Of a DNA stretch of 64,000 nucleotides, positions 1 to 10,735 are shown in pieces. Source of the DNA: Picocystis sp. L7 (lineage: Eukaryota > Chlorophyta > Picocystophyceae > Picocystales > Picocystaceae); the NCBI GenBank assembly GCA_020975725.1, contig QXJR01000022.1:62001-126000 (forward strand). The letters run 5' to 3'. The translations under genes and the position numbers were made by a program. The notes under the pieces are model-generated. The model searched no databases, had not been told where the DNA came from, and was given only the letters and a program-made list of their open reading frames with translations. Within the stretch, counting starts at the first letter, position 1, and every line of letters starts with the position of its first letter.

Positions 1-260
1 GTCCCGCGGGGATGGAACTGAGGCGCCCGGGAGGACCCCCATCCAAACGGTCGGGCGACAGCTCGGGCGTTTCTCGGACGGACCAAAGCACGCGCAGCAC
101 GGCCGTAGCAAAGCACGCGCAGCACGATCGGCCACACTTCCTGCATCTCTCCCTCTCTCTCGAGCGCGCAGGCGCCACACCGAAGAGGAAGGAGAGGCGA
201 TGGCGACCTCCACGGCGACGCCTGCTGGCGTGGAGAAGGAAAACGCGACGGAAAAAACGC

Positions 261-3200
261 ATGAGCGGAAGCTTCGACGTCGTCGATGCGCCTACGCCGA
301 CCTCCATCATCCGCAAGCGAACGGTGCTTGGAGAGCTCGAAAACACCGTGCTCCAGAGCCGCGGATCGAACGCCAAGAAGAAAGCCAAGAAGAACCGCAA
401 GTCCATGGGCAGGAGAGTTAGCTTCGCGCCCATCGAGATGCGGGTGCACGTCTACGAAAGGGTGCGTGCGACACACGTGGATGGCGCATTTCGATCGAAG
501 AAGACGGACGAACGAACGCGCACGATGGACGTTGCGAACCAACATCACAGGCTGACGCCGAGGCACGGAACGTCCGAAGGACGAGGACTACGAATCGCCA
601 CTCCGACCTGCGGAAACGGACGGGAACGAAACGGTCGAAGACATGGACATTACGGCCAACCTCGAAGACAGGATGGCCAACGAAGACGTGACTGCCGAGC
701 TTCCTAATCTTGCTCAATTGGTGCAGGAAGACGAGTCCATGGATGTCAAGGACGTCCACAGCGAAGATATGGACGAGACCATCAACCTCAGCAAGGTTCT
801 CTCTGGAGAGACAGGGCCGACACACAGCGATGCTCGAACTGTGGAATTGCCAGCGCCTGTGGATAACGGTGAAGAGGTGGACCAGGAACACCAAGTAGAG
901 CCGAGCAAAGAAGAGGATGAGGTTGAACATCATGCGGTGGAAGAAGACGAAGATTTTACCATGGGTTATGGCGATCTATTGGAGAAGGGCATGCATCCAG
1001 CCTGGGGTGCTAAACAAAGCTTGGCAGCGGACGAGACGGATGTCACCTTGGAAGTACCAACAAAAGAGGCAGAAGTGGTCGGGCCAACTCCTTCATCTGC
1101 CGAGGCAACAGAAACTGATCGGTTTGATCTCACGGGGAATGCTCGTTCCAAACTTGGTGATAACACTTTCCAACTTGTGTTTGGCAAGGCCAGCCCGGCT
1201 GGCAGTGAACCATCAATGAGCGGCTTGACCGGGGATATTTCTTTTGGACCTGCAGGAAGTGCAGGGAATACAACCAGATTGCTGAACAACAACACAACGA
1301 CTGGAAGCATCGAATTCACACCCATGTCTAATCCCGGGGGGAGTCCCACTCCATCGATGAAGTCCTCCAGACGCAGGAAGTCGTTTGGCGGCGAACTCCT
1401 ACACCAATCTTCAGAACAACTGAAAGGAATCTATCGTCGCTCGTCTTTGCTTCCTTCACTAGAGAAACCGATGCACATGTCAGATCAGGAACGCAATGCG
1501 GAGGAAAAGCCTGATGTGGCGGAGAACGACGGCTTCAAGAATTCCAAGCCAGACTCCCAGATAACTGTGCAGCACAACAGCTTTGATCACAGAGAATACA
1601 CTAAGGCGCAAGAGCAAGAGGCTAAGGAAGCCTTCCCATATGCAGCAAATGATATTCTCAATGAGAACCCTGCCCCAGCTGAGAGAAGGGTGGACCAGAA
1701 GCCAGAAAGACCAGTGACCGGACAGGAAAACACCAATACCAGACACACAGAAATGACCGACTTGCTGCCAGACACCACTGAAACAGGAGACGTGGATTAC
1801 GGTGTGACTGGTACGGACGACTTGGATACAGGAAAGGGTAGAGGCTCAGAGGAACTGGCTCAAAGGAACGACATGTCATTCACAGCTCGCAAGGATGTGA
1901 CTGAAATGACGGACCTGCTGCCCCCGTCTTCTGTCGAACCAACCTCTGCCAATGTGCACCCTCAGGAGCAGGAGGTATCAGCAAATGTGCAGAGGCTACC
2001 TGGAAGTATATCTGCTTCTCAGTACGATGGGCACATGATTGATCTCCCCGAAGAATCGAAGACTTTAGATGGTGACCAGGCTTTGAATCACCCCGTCGAG
2101 CCTCTTGAAATACCCACAGACGACTTTTCAGATGTTCCTGCTGTTGCCAACACAGATATTGAACGGGGTGAACAGGGCCATCTGCAGGTGCAAGTGCCCG
2201 ATAACTCCTTGCCCATCACGTTCAAGGACTTCCTGGACGAAGCGGATATATCTTTCTTGGATCAGCTGAGGAGAGCAACCAGCATTGGATTCGCCGACAT
2301 CGAGAAGGCCAAGGCACCAGAGACAATGAAAGAGTGTCTCGCTACAATCTCACTTATCTCCCCTGATGTCTTGCAACACGAGCAGTTCATCGCCGAGTTG
2401 GACCAAGCCCTGAAGGAAACCAAACATCAGTCCAATGACATGGAAGACGCTCTGAATGCAATGAACCCTGCTCTTTTTCGCGAGATTCAAATGGCAACTG
2501 GAGAGAACCTGGATCAGCTGAAGCACAAAGTACAGGGCTACAAGCGCCTTTGTCGAATGGCAGCAAATTTGGCTTGGAAGGAATGGCGGCGCATTGTAGA
2601 ATCCCGTGTGTCTTCTGCGCTTGTGAAGAACCTGAGCTTTTTACAGGCAGACACAGAGTTTCTGGAAGATACTGCTGCCCATCTGGGAGACTTCTCTGTC
2701 AAGATCAAGGAATTTGCTTCTATGGTTGAAGCCGAGGTCCAGAAAGAAATCGATGGACGCAACGAGGAGATTGAGCGAAAAGCTCGTCTTCTCAAGCTTC
2801 GTTCCCAAGTGGAAGCTGCCCGCAAATCCAATGATTCGCGTGAACAGGAGGTTGAAGAGGCGAAGGAAAAGAACAAAACGCTCCGAAACCGCCAAGGTCA
2901 GCTCCAGGCAGAGCGCTCTCACCTTTCTGAGAGGCTGCAAAGTGCCGAGCTTGCCTCTACCACGTCCGGCAATGCCGCAGGAGAGAAGAAGCTGACACTT
3001 TCGAAGCTCGGGGAGGGAATGGACATGCTTAGGATTTCTTCCTTTATCAATGATTGGTCCATTTCATCCCTCAATCGTACAAGCATCTGTCTGAAATCAA
3101 GGAAACTTTTCCTCTTGCACGTTAAGATGGACGGGGACAAGGCACACTTTTGGCTGGACACTCAAAATGATTCACTGAGGGACACGTGGCTGCCATTGTT

Positions 3201-3597
3201 GGAGCAGACCACGTGGAAGGGGGGCACAGGAGACAACATGTTCAGTGCTCTACACGAGGTGCTTCTGTCTGTGGGTCGTTTGGAGGGTGTTCATGAAGAT
3301 CTCACTGGTCTTCACCTGGATTGCCCACACCTTGCGGATGTTCGAATGCAACGGCAGTCGGTGCAACTGTGCTTTGTCCATTTGGGAATGGAGATCAAGA
3401 TGTCTATCGCTGTGAAGCTTCAACCCAAGTCCATCGCTGCTTCCCCAAGGCTGGATCATTCAACTTGCATCAAATATCCTGGTGCCAAACGGCTGACTGC
3501 CGCAGAGGTGGATGGGATCATCAAGAGGGTACCCAGTGGATTTGGCTACCTAAGGCGCTTGGCTTACACTATTGATCGTTTCCTGCAAGAGTGCTGA
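261..3597 (+). CDS. KNL1: Kinetochore scaffold KNL1/Spc7/Spc105 (two exons)
   Basis: Outer-kinetochore scaffold that recruits PP1 and the spindle checkpoint to the Mis12/Ndc80 network. Exons 261-461 and 580-3597 join in phase 0 to give 1072 residues. Exon 1 carries a degenerate SILK-like motif (SIIR, residues 15-18) and a perfect PP1 site RVSF (52-55). The joint then reads VYERDEDY, as expected after RVSF in this family. Degenerate MELT-like motifs follow, including MDIT near 89 and two EMTDLLP repeats, in a long acidic disordered region. A Spc7-type domain starts near residue 613, a coiled coil lies at about 790-855, and a C-terminal RWD-like region ends the protein. Start 261 is inferred: in-frame ATG 12 gives an implausible basic leader, and ATG 200 in another frame could be part of a further 5' exon. 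Confidence 0.85.
462..579 (+). other. Predicted KNL1 intron 1
   Basis: This 118-bp intron has donor GTGCGTG and acceptor CCGAAG. It is phase 0. Removing it joins the frame carrying RVSF to the long downstream frame. The nearer acceptor ending at 550 would put the frames out of register. It is a prediction from reading frame and family pattern only. Confidence 0.7.
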
Positions 3598-3716
3598 ATT
3601 CCACGTACTATGGTTGGACAATCCTGTTCGTGAATAGAAATACCTAAACCTTCACCAAATCCTTTATTTACAAAGTTATCAACACCATGATACCGAGAAA
3701 TTGTGCCACCCATGCT

Positions 3717-5462
3717 TCACAGAACCGTGGTGGTCGCTGTGGTCGCATCATTGGCGTTGTCTTCTGCTCTGTGTCCCTGTTCTCCCATGCCCATGCCGGT
3801 TCCTCCATTGTTTCCAGAGCCAGGCGTTCCAGATTGTGGCATGCCCCGCTTCTTCATCTTGAGGTAGAAACCTTCGCCAACGTGAATGGTGGCTCCAGTG
3901 GTCATGGTCACCTCCGGTGCCTCCGGGTCCATCTCGAAATCGAAACGGCGCACAATCATCGCCAATGCGGTGATGCTCTCAAAAAGCGCAAACTGCTCGC
4001 CGATGCACTTCCTGCGTCCTCCACCAAAGGGAAGGTACTTGAAATCCTGGTTCTTCTCGTTGGGCATGGGCTCGTCCAACGGGAAGCGGTCCGGATTGAA
4101 GGTTTCGGAATCTTCCCACAGCTCCGGGGCGTGATGGAGGTTCCACACGCTGATGAAGATGTCGGAGCCCTCTTTCACGTCAAAGCCGTTGATGACGTCG
4201 TCCTCCAGCGCTCGACGGATCAGGACCGGCGGCTGGGGGTAGAGCCTCATGGCCTCGTTGATGCACCTCGTGGTGAATTTGAGCTCCTTCAGGTCTTCCA
4301 TGGCCGGCTTGCGGTCGCCGAGCACACGATCCACCTCCTCCCGCAGCCTCGACACCACCTCCTGGTTCTGCACCAGGCAGTACATGGTCCAAGTGAGCAC
4401 GGCGGCCGTGGTCTCGTGCCCGGCGATCAAGAGGGTCATGAGGTCGTCCCTCAGCTGCTTGCTGGTCACCTCGTCCCCCGAGGCGATGAGGAAGTGAAGG
4501 ATGGACGGATCGGCCCGGTTGAGGTAGTCTTCCACGAAGTCCTCGTCCTCTTCTTCCACCAGCCTCTTGGTCCTGGAGATGAGGGTGTCCAACGTCTCGT
4601 TGATGATTTCCAGGGCTTCCAGGCACTTGCGTTGCCTGGGGACGACGTAGCAGAGCGCTCTGATCTTCCAGTAGGGAAGGAAGGCGATGGAGCGGTACTC
4701 GGCCTCGCGCAGGGTGGTGTACACGGCTTGGATGACCGGATCGTCCTTGGTGAGGGAGTCGAAGTCGTAATTGAAGACTGCCTTTCCGATCACGTCCAAG
4801 GCGTATCGGCTGAAGTAGTTCTCCATCTCCACGGATTCCCCCCTTTTCGCCTTGTCTTCCAGCACCTCGCACCCGTGCATGGTGCAATCCCCGAACATGT
4901 CCACCATGGCTTCGATGTACTTGCGGTGCAGTGCGGGTTGGATGGCCCTCCTCCTGACCTTCCACACCTCTTCGCCGGCCGGGATGAGCCCTTGTCCCAT
5001 GACAAAGTCCAGGATTTCGCTCAGGATCCCTTTGCTGTACGCTCCGGCGTTCTCCATCAGCACTTGTTTGGCGGCTTTCGGATCGGAGAGCACCACGAAC
5101 TGCTTGGGTCCGAAGCTGAGCCGGAACACGCCGCCGTACACGCGGTACAGCTTGTACAGCGGCACGAACACCGGCTGTCCCACGATCTCCCGTATGTCTC
5201 CGGAGGCGGTGGGCATGCGTCCTTTGGCGTTCGTGCGCCACTGCACGGCCTGCTGCGCCATCGCCATGGCCAAGGCGCGTCCGGGTCCGCCCATCTCCGC
5301 CGCCTTTCGACGCAGCGGCTTGGTGAGCCGATCGCGAAGCGATTGCTGCGTGTCGGCGCGGCCGAACTCGCCGGCGTTGATGCGTTCTTCCAGCCGCGAG
5401 GCTCGTTCGTCTCCCTTCCCGGACGCCATCACCCGTCCCACACGCATCCCCAGGCACGCCAT
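3717..5462 (-). CDS. Cytochrome P450, CYP97-like (carotenoid ring hydroxylase)
   Basis: A 581-residue P450. The I-helix motif AGHETTA lies near residue 350, the K-helix EAMR near 404, and the heme-binding loop FGGGRRKCIG with its cysteine near 486. The surrounding sequence (LTWTMYCL, RLYPQPPVLIRR) resembles CYP97. These are plastid enzymes that hydroxylate carotenoid rings, feeding lutein or zeaxanthin synthesis. The C-terminus is a low-complexity Gly/Thr tail. The reading frame stays open upstream to 6566, but that stretch is low-complexity GC-rich DNA open in several frames, so ATG 5462 (or 5429, MASGK) is preferred. No convincing transit peptide follows 5462, so an upstream exon is possible. 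The 3' end is convergent with KNL1, only 119 bp away. Confidence 0.85.
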   Translation of the reverse strand: MACLGMRVGRVMASGKGDERASRLEERINAGEFGRADTQQSLRDRLTKPLRRKAAEMGGPGRALAMAMAQQAVQWRTNAKGRMPTASGDIREIVGQPVFVPLYKLYRVYGGVFRLSFGPKQFVVLSDPKAAKQVLMENAGAYSKGILSEILDFVMGQGLIPAGEEVWKVRRRAIQPALHRKYIEAMVDMFGDCTMHGCEVLEDKAKRGESVEMENYFSRYALDVIGKAVFNYDFDSLTKDDPVIQAVYTTLREAEYRSIAFLPYWKIRALCYVVPRQRKCLEALEIINETLDTLISRTKRLVEEEDEDFVEDYLNRADPSILHFLIASGDEVTSKQLRDDLMTLLIAGHETTAAVLTWTMYCLVQNQEVVSRLREEVDRVLGDRKPAMEDLKELKFTTRCINEAMRLYPQPPVLIRRALEDDVINGFDVKEGSDIFISVWNLHHAPELWEDSETFNPDRFPLDEPMPNEKNQDFKYLPFGGGRRKCIGEQFALFESITALAMIVRRFDFEMDPEAPEVTMTTGATIHVGEGFYLKMKKRGMPQSGTPGSGNNGGTGMGMGEQGHRAEDNANDATTATTTVL

Positions 5463-7139
5463 GGACGTCCACGGCCCTCCGTTTCGCGCTTTTCCCTCGT
5501 CGAACGCGCGCGCGCTTCGGCTATGGCGGACGCGGAATGGCGTCTTCGGACCTGGGAACGGGACGTCCCCGAAAGGGATCGAAGGGGGGTTCGAAAGGGG
5601 GACCGAATCGGGTTCGAAAGGGGAGGAGGTTCCCTTGGGAAAGGGAGATGGCGATCGGACGACGGTCCCCCCCCTTCCCCCCCTCCTTGGCGCGCGCCTC
5701 GCAGAGGACGGGGACCGGGGTGGACGTGGGTTTCCTCGTCGGGGGATGGACCCGGGTGCGGATGAGGTCGGGCGTGGGATCCACGTGGTGCGATGTGGTC
5801 CTTCATCCCCTCCCCCCCCCTCCCTCCCGTCTGAAATCCCGCCCCTGCACCCCCCCTTCCTCCCTGGTCCCACGGGAGAAGGACGGGACGGAAAAAGGTG
5901 GAAAAAGGGCGACGTCCCCCGGGTTCGTGGACGAAGGCGTGGACAACGTGGCACCTCTCCCCTCTTCCCCTCCCCTCTCCCGAAGGGAGGGAAAGGAGGG
6001 AGGAGCAGATGCACCCTCCCTTCGACCCCCCCGGGAAGGGCAGACACACCCCCTCGAACGGGGGTGCAACTGCACGGAAAGGGTGGGTGTGGAAGGGAAG
6101 GGGAAGCAACCCTACCGTCCTCGGACGTGGAGAAGGGGGGGGGAAGGGTCCACCAACCGAAACGTGCGGTCCAGATTCGATGCAGGACCATCGGACGCAC
6201 GTGGACGAGGACGAGCGCACCGTCGCGATGGGAGCGCAACGTGCCTCGCACCTCCCTCCCACGGACGTCACGTCGCGTCCCAAGCGGTGAGGAAGGATGC
6301 AGAGACGCCATCCCGGCACGTGGACGTCGCAAAACACGACGTGGCGCAGGTAGACCGGGCCGACGGTTCGCCTCTGGAGAAGACGAAGCGACGTGGTCGG
6401 CCACGGTCGATCCGCGTAGGGATCCCACCGCACGTCCGTCGCGCTCGGGGTCGCCAGGTCGGCCCTCTCCACGATGCGACTTCCCAGGACGAGTGCAGCG
6501 ATGCTCCTGTCTCGTGCGCGCGTACCTTGGCTTCTCCTCCACACGATGGAAGAAACCAACACGCACGAGGGGGGCATTGCATGTTTTCGGATGTTTTGCA
6601 TACCCCCCTTCCGGATCCTGCGGAGACTACGTCGAACCGGGAACAGACCGGGTCCATCGTCGGGTTCGAAAGGGAACCCGTTTCGTATTCCGAGGGAAGA
6701 TCCATCCTTTCGGACCTCCCTTTCCACGTACCTCGGGCACGTCGTGGTTTCCCTTCCTGTCGACCCCCCCTCGATCCCCGAAGGGGTTCCCTTCCCTTTC
6801 GAAAGGGAAAGGATCCATCGATCGAAAGGGAATACGTCTCCCTTTCCACGTACCTCGGGCACGTCGTGGTTTCCCTTCCTGTCGACCCCCCCTCGATCCC
6901 CGAAGGGGTTCCCTTCCCTTTCGAAAGGGAAAGGATCCATCGATCGAAAGGGAATACGTCTCCCTTTCCATGTACCTCGGGCACGTCGTGGTTTCCCTTC
7001 CTGTCGACCCCCCCTCGATCCCCGAAGGGGTTCCCTTCCCTTTCGAAAGGGAAAGGATCCATCGATCGAAAGGGAATACGTCTCCCTTTCCACGTGGGTT
7101 CGAAACCCGAAGGAAAGGACGAAGGCGCACCGACGCGCG
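5463..7139. promoter_or_regulatory. Divergent intergenic region between P450 and transporter
   Basis: This GC-rich, low-complexity stretch of homopurine and homopyrimidine runs separates two divergently transcribed genes. It is open in several frames on both strands simply because it lacks AT-rich stop codons, and no frame resembles a protein. It contains many TTCGAAAGGG-type palindromic motifs, a perfect 7-bp-stem hairpin near 6661-6681, and a tandem repeat listed separately. Confidence 0.6.
6721..7100. repeat. 122-bp tandem repeat, three full copies plus a partial one
   Basis: Units begin at 6721, 6843 and 6965, and a partial fourth at 7087, all exactly 122 bp apart and almost identical. 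Each unit holds the palindromes CCCTTTCGAAAGGG and ATCGAT. The array ends about 40 bp before the transporter start codon at 7140. Confidence 0.95.
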
Positions 7140-8237
7140 ATGCCGGCGACGCACATCGTCGCTTCGGACGAGCTGTCTCCGATGTTTGGCGCGTTCGAAG
7201 CGATGGAAAAGGAAGGCATGGGAACCGTGGAAGACCTGGAAAGCCTCGCTGGAACTCGCGAGAGACGATCGAGAACCGAACAGGCCGGATGTGCACCGCA
7301 CATGAAGCTGGTGTGGTGCGTGTCCGGCGTGTTCGTGTCGCTCACCGCCTACGGACTGCTCCAAGAACGCATCATGACGCTTCCGTACGGAGACAAAGCC
7401 GACATGTTCACCTCCTCCCTTTTCGTGGTGCTGTGCAACCGTGCCTTCTCCGCAGCTACTGCGTTGGTGGCCTTGTGGATCAAAGGAGAAGGACTCACAG
7501 CATCTGCACCGCTGAAACATTACGCGAGCATATCCATCTCCAACGTGGTGTCCACTTACTGCCAGTACGAAGCACTCAAGTACGTCAATTTTCCCCTGCA
7601 AACCATCTTCAAGAGCGCCAAAATGGCGCCGGTCATGGTCTGGAGCACCCTCCTGCTCCACAGGCATTACACGCTCAAAGAATACCTCTCGGCTGGGACC
7701 GTGACGCTGGGATGCGTGGTGTTCCTCCTGACCGGGAACGTCAAATCCGTGATCAAGAACGTGCACGCGACAGACGGAGGAATGTTCTATGGACTGGGAC
7801 TCTTGGTGCTGTTCCTAGTCGCCGACGGATACACCTCTACCTACCAAGAGAGGCTCTTCAAGAAACACAGGATGAGCATACACAACCAAATCTTGCACGT
7901 GACCACGTTTTCTTCCGCGATCTCACTGATCCTGCTGGCGGCGACGGATCAGTTGACCGGAACGGCCAAGTTCGTCGTCCAACATCCATCTTGCATGCAG
8001 GGCATCGTCATGATCTCCATCACGGCCACGGTGGGACAGCTGTTCATTTCTTACACCATACAGAACTTTGGATCGCTACTGTTTGCGACGGTGATGACGA
8101 CCAGACAGTGCGTTTCGTTGTTCTTGAGCTGCATTTTTTTTTCGCACCCGCTCTCCGGGTGGCAATGGGGCGGGGTGATTTGCGTGTTCTCGGCGCTGTA
8201 TTTCCAATCGTTCACCAGGAACGCCGCCAAGAGATAG
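7140..8237 (+). CDS. Nucleotide-sugar/PAPS transporter, SLC35B-like
   Basis: A 365-residue multi-pass protein with about ten hydrophobic segments, the usual size for the UAA/SLC35B branch of the drug/metabolite transporter superfamily. Family-like stretches are the EALKYVNFPLQTIFKSAKM segment, DGYTSTYQERLF, and the C-terminal run with QLFISYTIQNFG, ATVMTTRQ and LSCIFFSHPLSGWQWGG. It most resembles SLC35B2/B3 (PAPS) and related Golgi/ER transporters that exchange a nucleotide-activated donor for a nucleotide monophosphate. The substrate cannot be read from sequence. ATG 7140 gives a short cytosolic leader before the first membrane segment at about residue 54; the frame extends upstream only into the 122-bp repeat. 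Confidence 0.88.
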   Translation: MPATHIVASDELSPMFGAFEAMEKEGMGTVEDLESLAGTRERRSRTEQAGCAPHMKLVWCVSGVFVSLTAYGLLQERIMTLPYGDKADMFTSSLFVVLCNRAFSAATALVALWIKGEGLTASAPLKHYASISISNVVSTYCQYEALKYVNFPLQTIFKSAKMAPVMVWSTLLLHRHYTLKEYLSAGTVTLGCVVFLLTGNVKSVIKNVHATDGGMFYGLGLLVLFLVADGYTSTYQERLFKKHRMSIHNQILHVTTFSSAISLILLAATDQLTGTAKFVVQHPSCMQGIVMISITATVGQLFISYTIQNFGSLLFATVMTTRQCVSLFLSCIFFSHPLSGWQWGGVICVFSALYFQSFTRNAAKR

Positions 8238-8278
8238 CGGTTGCGTGGGTTCCATTGCCGGATCCTCGCCTGTACAGG

Positions 8279-8284
8279 AATAAA
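8279..8284 (+). terminator. Possible poly(A) signal
   Basis: AATAAA about 42 bases after the transporter stop codon. Whether this genome uses AATAAA is unknown; other genes here lack a clear copy at a similar distance. Confidence 0.35.
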
Positions 8285-8615
8285 AGGAGCCACGCTTGGC
8301 CCTCCCCACGGTGTAAACCACGTCCGTGTCCTTCGCACGACCATCGATCCGAATCCGCTCGTTCGAGTCCCGACCCGCGTCCTTCCGTCTCCCCTCCTTG
8401 TCCCTTGCTTCTCTCCTTCCAGGATCGGCCCAGCATCTAAACTTCCACCTTGTGTTTCGGTGGTGTGAAACCTCAAGTGTCGGGCTTGGGGAGGGAAGGT
8501 CCCCCCCACCACTCCTGCCAGCCTGGACCCTGTGACGGGGCAGGGTCAACCCTCCCCCCGACCCTGGGTTTCCGTTTGTGGAAACGAAACGACCACGAAC
8601 CGTCGCCACGTGGAC

Positions 8616-10124
8616 ATGGACGTGGCACGAAGCCGAAGGTTGGATGCAATGGAGGACGAAGGATCCACGTCCATGTCCAAGGTGGAGAGAAGGGAGAGCC
8701 GAACGAACCACGGAAGAGGGGAGCTCCAGAACAAGTCCTGGTTCCAAAGGCCGGTGAAGGGAGTGGACTGGGAGCAAGTGCGTCGTTTGAACGTGGATGC
8801 AATCCTGAACAAAGCCAATCCGATAGATGTGGATGCAGCCGTCGAATGCGTTGCATACAGGAGCTTCGAGGATGCCTTTCAAGATGGGCGTGCTAGTTCC
8901 GACACTCGCAAGCTCTTGGAAATCGCACAAGTGTTGGTCCAGCACCTTCTCAAAGCCCACGAAAAAACGGCGCTCGAAAACAAGCTGTTGAAAAAAGAAA
9001 GGAAACTGTTTCACAGGAGAATATCATATCTACAGAAGTCCAATCCCGACATGGAAAGTACGCCGACCGCAAGCTCGGACGATACACACACGGAGAATCC
9101 ATGCATGCGTGACTACACGTGCTTCCACTGCAAGAAAGACTTCATATCCAAATCCTTCCTGCGAATGCATTGCAGGCGCCGACACAACGGGCAAGGGATC
9201 AAGGGATCCAATGCATATGGTACCTCTGGCGCCGTGGCCCAGGCAGATCCCAGCGGACGCCAGGCGATGAACATTTCGGAAGAAGTGCCTATGTACAGCC
9301 GAGGAACGTCCATGGAGATGGGAAAAGGATCAATGGACCTCCTGACAAAGAAAAAGCTTTCCGTGATGAAATCAGCATGGAAGTGGGCAGAAGTTAGCAT
9401 CAGGGAGTCCCACGCGTTCATAAAGCAGATCATCGCAGAGAGGGAGGCAAACACATCCCTTCTCGCACAAGCACCTGCTGAAGTAGGTCACGGCGAATCG
9501 CTCCAACCTTGCAAACAACAGAATTGCGTAGAAAGAAAGGTTGAGTTCTCTATCATTGGCTGCAGTCACGAAGGAGACTGCGGGTGCAGTGATTTCCCGA
9601 ACGTGACAGCGGAGGCGTCCACATCGCATCGAGAGCCCGCAAGGGTTCACCGATCGACAGAGACACTCCCTCCACTCCCCCATAAAGGATGCTCCTCCAT
9701 CCAACGGCAAGATTGTGCAAAGTCGTGTTTTTCCACCAACCATGCTGTCCGGTATAGGAGACATCCAGGGGTTTACAGCCGCCACAACCACAGCGAGTCT
9801 AGCGTGGTCGCTGCGCAAGAACAAATGAGGGATCAACTGCATGGAAAAAACTTCCTGCTATTTGTTCGGCAGTTTGACGTTTCCTTGGCCGTTAAGCTTC
9901 AAAGGCTTGGGGTCAATTTTGCAGCGGACTACATGGAAATGGAGACTTGCAACAATGCCCTGCAGGAGGTCCGTTCACGGATCAACAGTTTGGTCAATTG
10001 CAAAAGTGCTCCCCAGCGAGCCATCTACCGCGAGGAAACGGAAACCATGTGGAGGCACCTAGACAGTATGGCCTACCTGCAAAGGACAGAAGAATCGCAT
10101 GCCAAGCTCGTCAGCACTGGATGA
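8616..10124 (+). CDS. DZIP1/Iguana-like C2H2 zinc-finger protein
   Basis: A 502-residue protein. The N-terminal part (about residues 45-130, WFQRPVKGVDW to LLKAHEKTALENKLLKKE) resembles the DZIP1 N-terminal domain. It is followed by one C2H2 finger at about 166-190 (YTCFHCKKDF, then RMHCRRRH), the same order as in DZIP1. DZIP1 proteins act at the basal body and ciliary transition zone; animal members also modulate Hedgehog signalling. The rest is poorly conserved, with helical stretches. The frame opens earlier with GTG at 8532, so the first true ATG (8616) is used; ATG 8649 is an alternative. It lies upstream of and co-directional with a Tubby gene, another cilium-associated family. Confidence 0.72.
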   Translation: MDVARSRRLDAMEDEGSTSMSKVERRESRTNHGRGELQNKSWFQRPVKGVDWEQVRRLNVDAILNKANPIDVDAAVECVAYRSFEDAFQDGRASSDTRKLLEIAQVLVQHLLKAHEKTALENKLLKKERKLFHRRISYLQKSNPDMESTPTASSDDTHTENPCMRDYTCFHCKKDFISKSFLRMHCRRRHNGQGIKGSNAYGTSGAVAQADPSGRQAMNISEEVPMYSRGTSMEMGKGSMDLLTKKKLSVMKSAWKWAEVSIRESHAFIKQIIAEREANTSLLAQAPAEVGHGESLQPCKQQNCVERKVEFSIIGCSHEGDCGCSDFPNVTAEASTSHREPARVHRSTETLPPLPHKGCSSIQRQDCAKSCFSTNHAVRYRRHPGVYSRHNHSESSVVAAQEQMRDQLHGKNFLLFVRQFDVSLAVKLQRLGVNFAADYMEMETCNNALQEVRSRINSLVNCKSAPQRAIYREETETMWRHLDSMAYLQRTEESHAKLVSTG

Positions 10125-10735
10125 GCTTCCGCAATCCCTTTCGCTACAATTTGATTTTGCCGCGCCAACGGTGGGTCAGATAGGAGCGAAAGACTAATTT
10201 GCTATGTTTCAGTTTTCACGGGCATGCAGCCTCAACTGAACTATGCTTGTGTTGGATCATCATTCACACCGTTGGATACTGTGCAACGCTTGTAGGACCT
10301 AGGCCTCAGTTTCGCTTCGTCCACACGCGTGGTTCGGACATATGCTTGTCTATTGGTTTACGAAATGCATCTCTTCATCGGCCAGGATCGTTTTGGACCG
10401 CGTGAAACGCACCTTGCGTCGCTTCCTTCCGCCGCTGCGACGCCTGGCGCCGCCATAGCCAGCCGCCTTCTGCTTAACTCGATCGTAAACTCGAGGGGTG
10501 GTGGTTCCCCTTTCGCCCCCGTTGGGGACGTGGGTCGATCGGACGAGGTTCCCTTTACGGGTCCGGTTTCGATCCGGAATAGAAGGGGATCCAAAAGGAA
10601 GAGACCCGATGGAGCAGGAAGGGTCGGTCGAACACGACATGTCACATGTGATGCAAAACAGCTGCATGTGGACGTGGTCTGAAGAGGCACGAGACCAGTC
10701 TGATACGTGTCAGAAGCAGAAAAAGCACCTCCAGC
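10125..10735. other. Intergenic, DZIP1-like to Tubby
   Basis: No gene seen. It serves as the 3' region of the DZIP1-like gene and the 5' region of Tubby. GGTTTCGATCC-type sequence near 10560-10580 resembles motifs in other upstream regions of this window. Confidence 0.5.

Noticed and set aside
5463-7300. Very long overlapping frames on both strands (600-900 codons) around the P450-transporter gap
   Set aside because: They arise because GC-rich, low-complexity DNA lacks stop codons; several frames are open at once, residues are Arg/Pro/Gly/Ser-biased and no family is recognisable.
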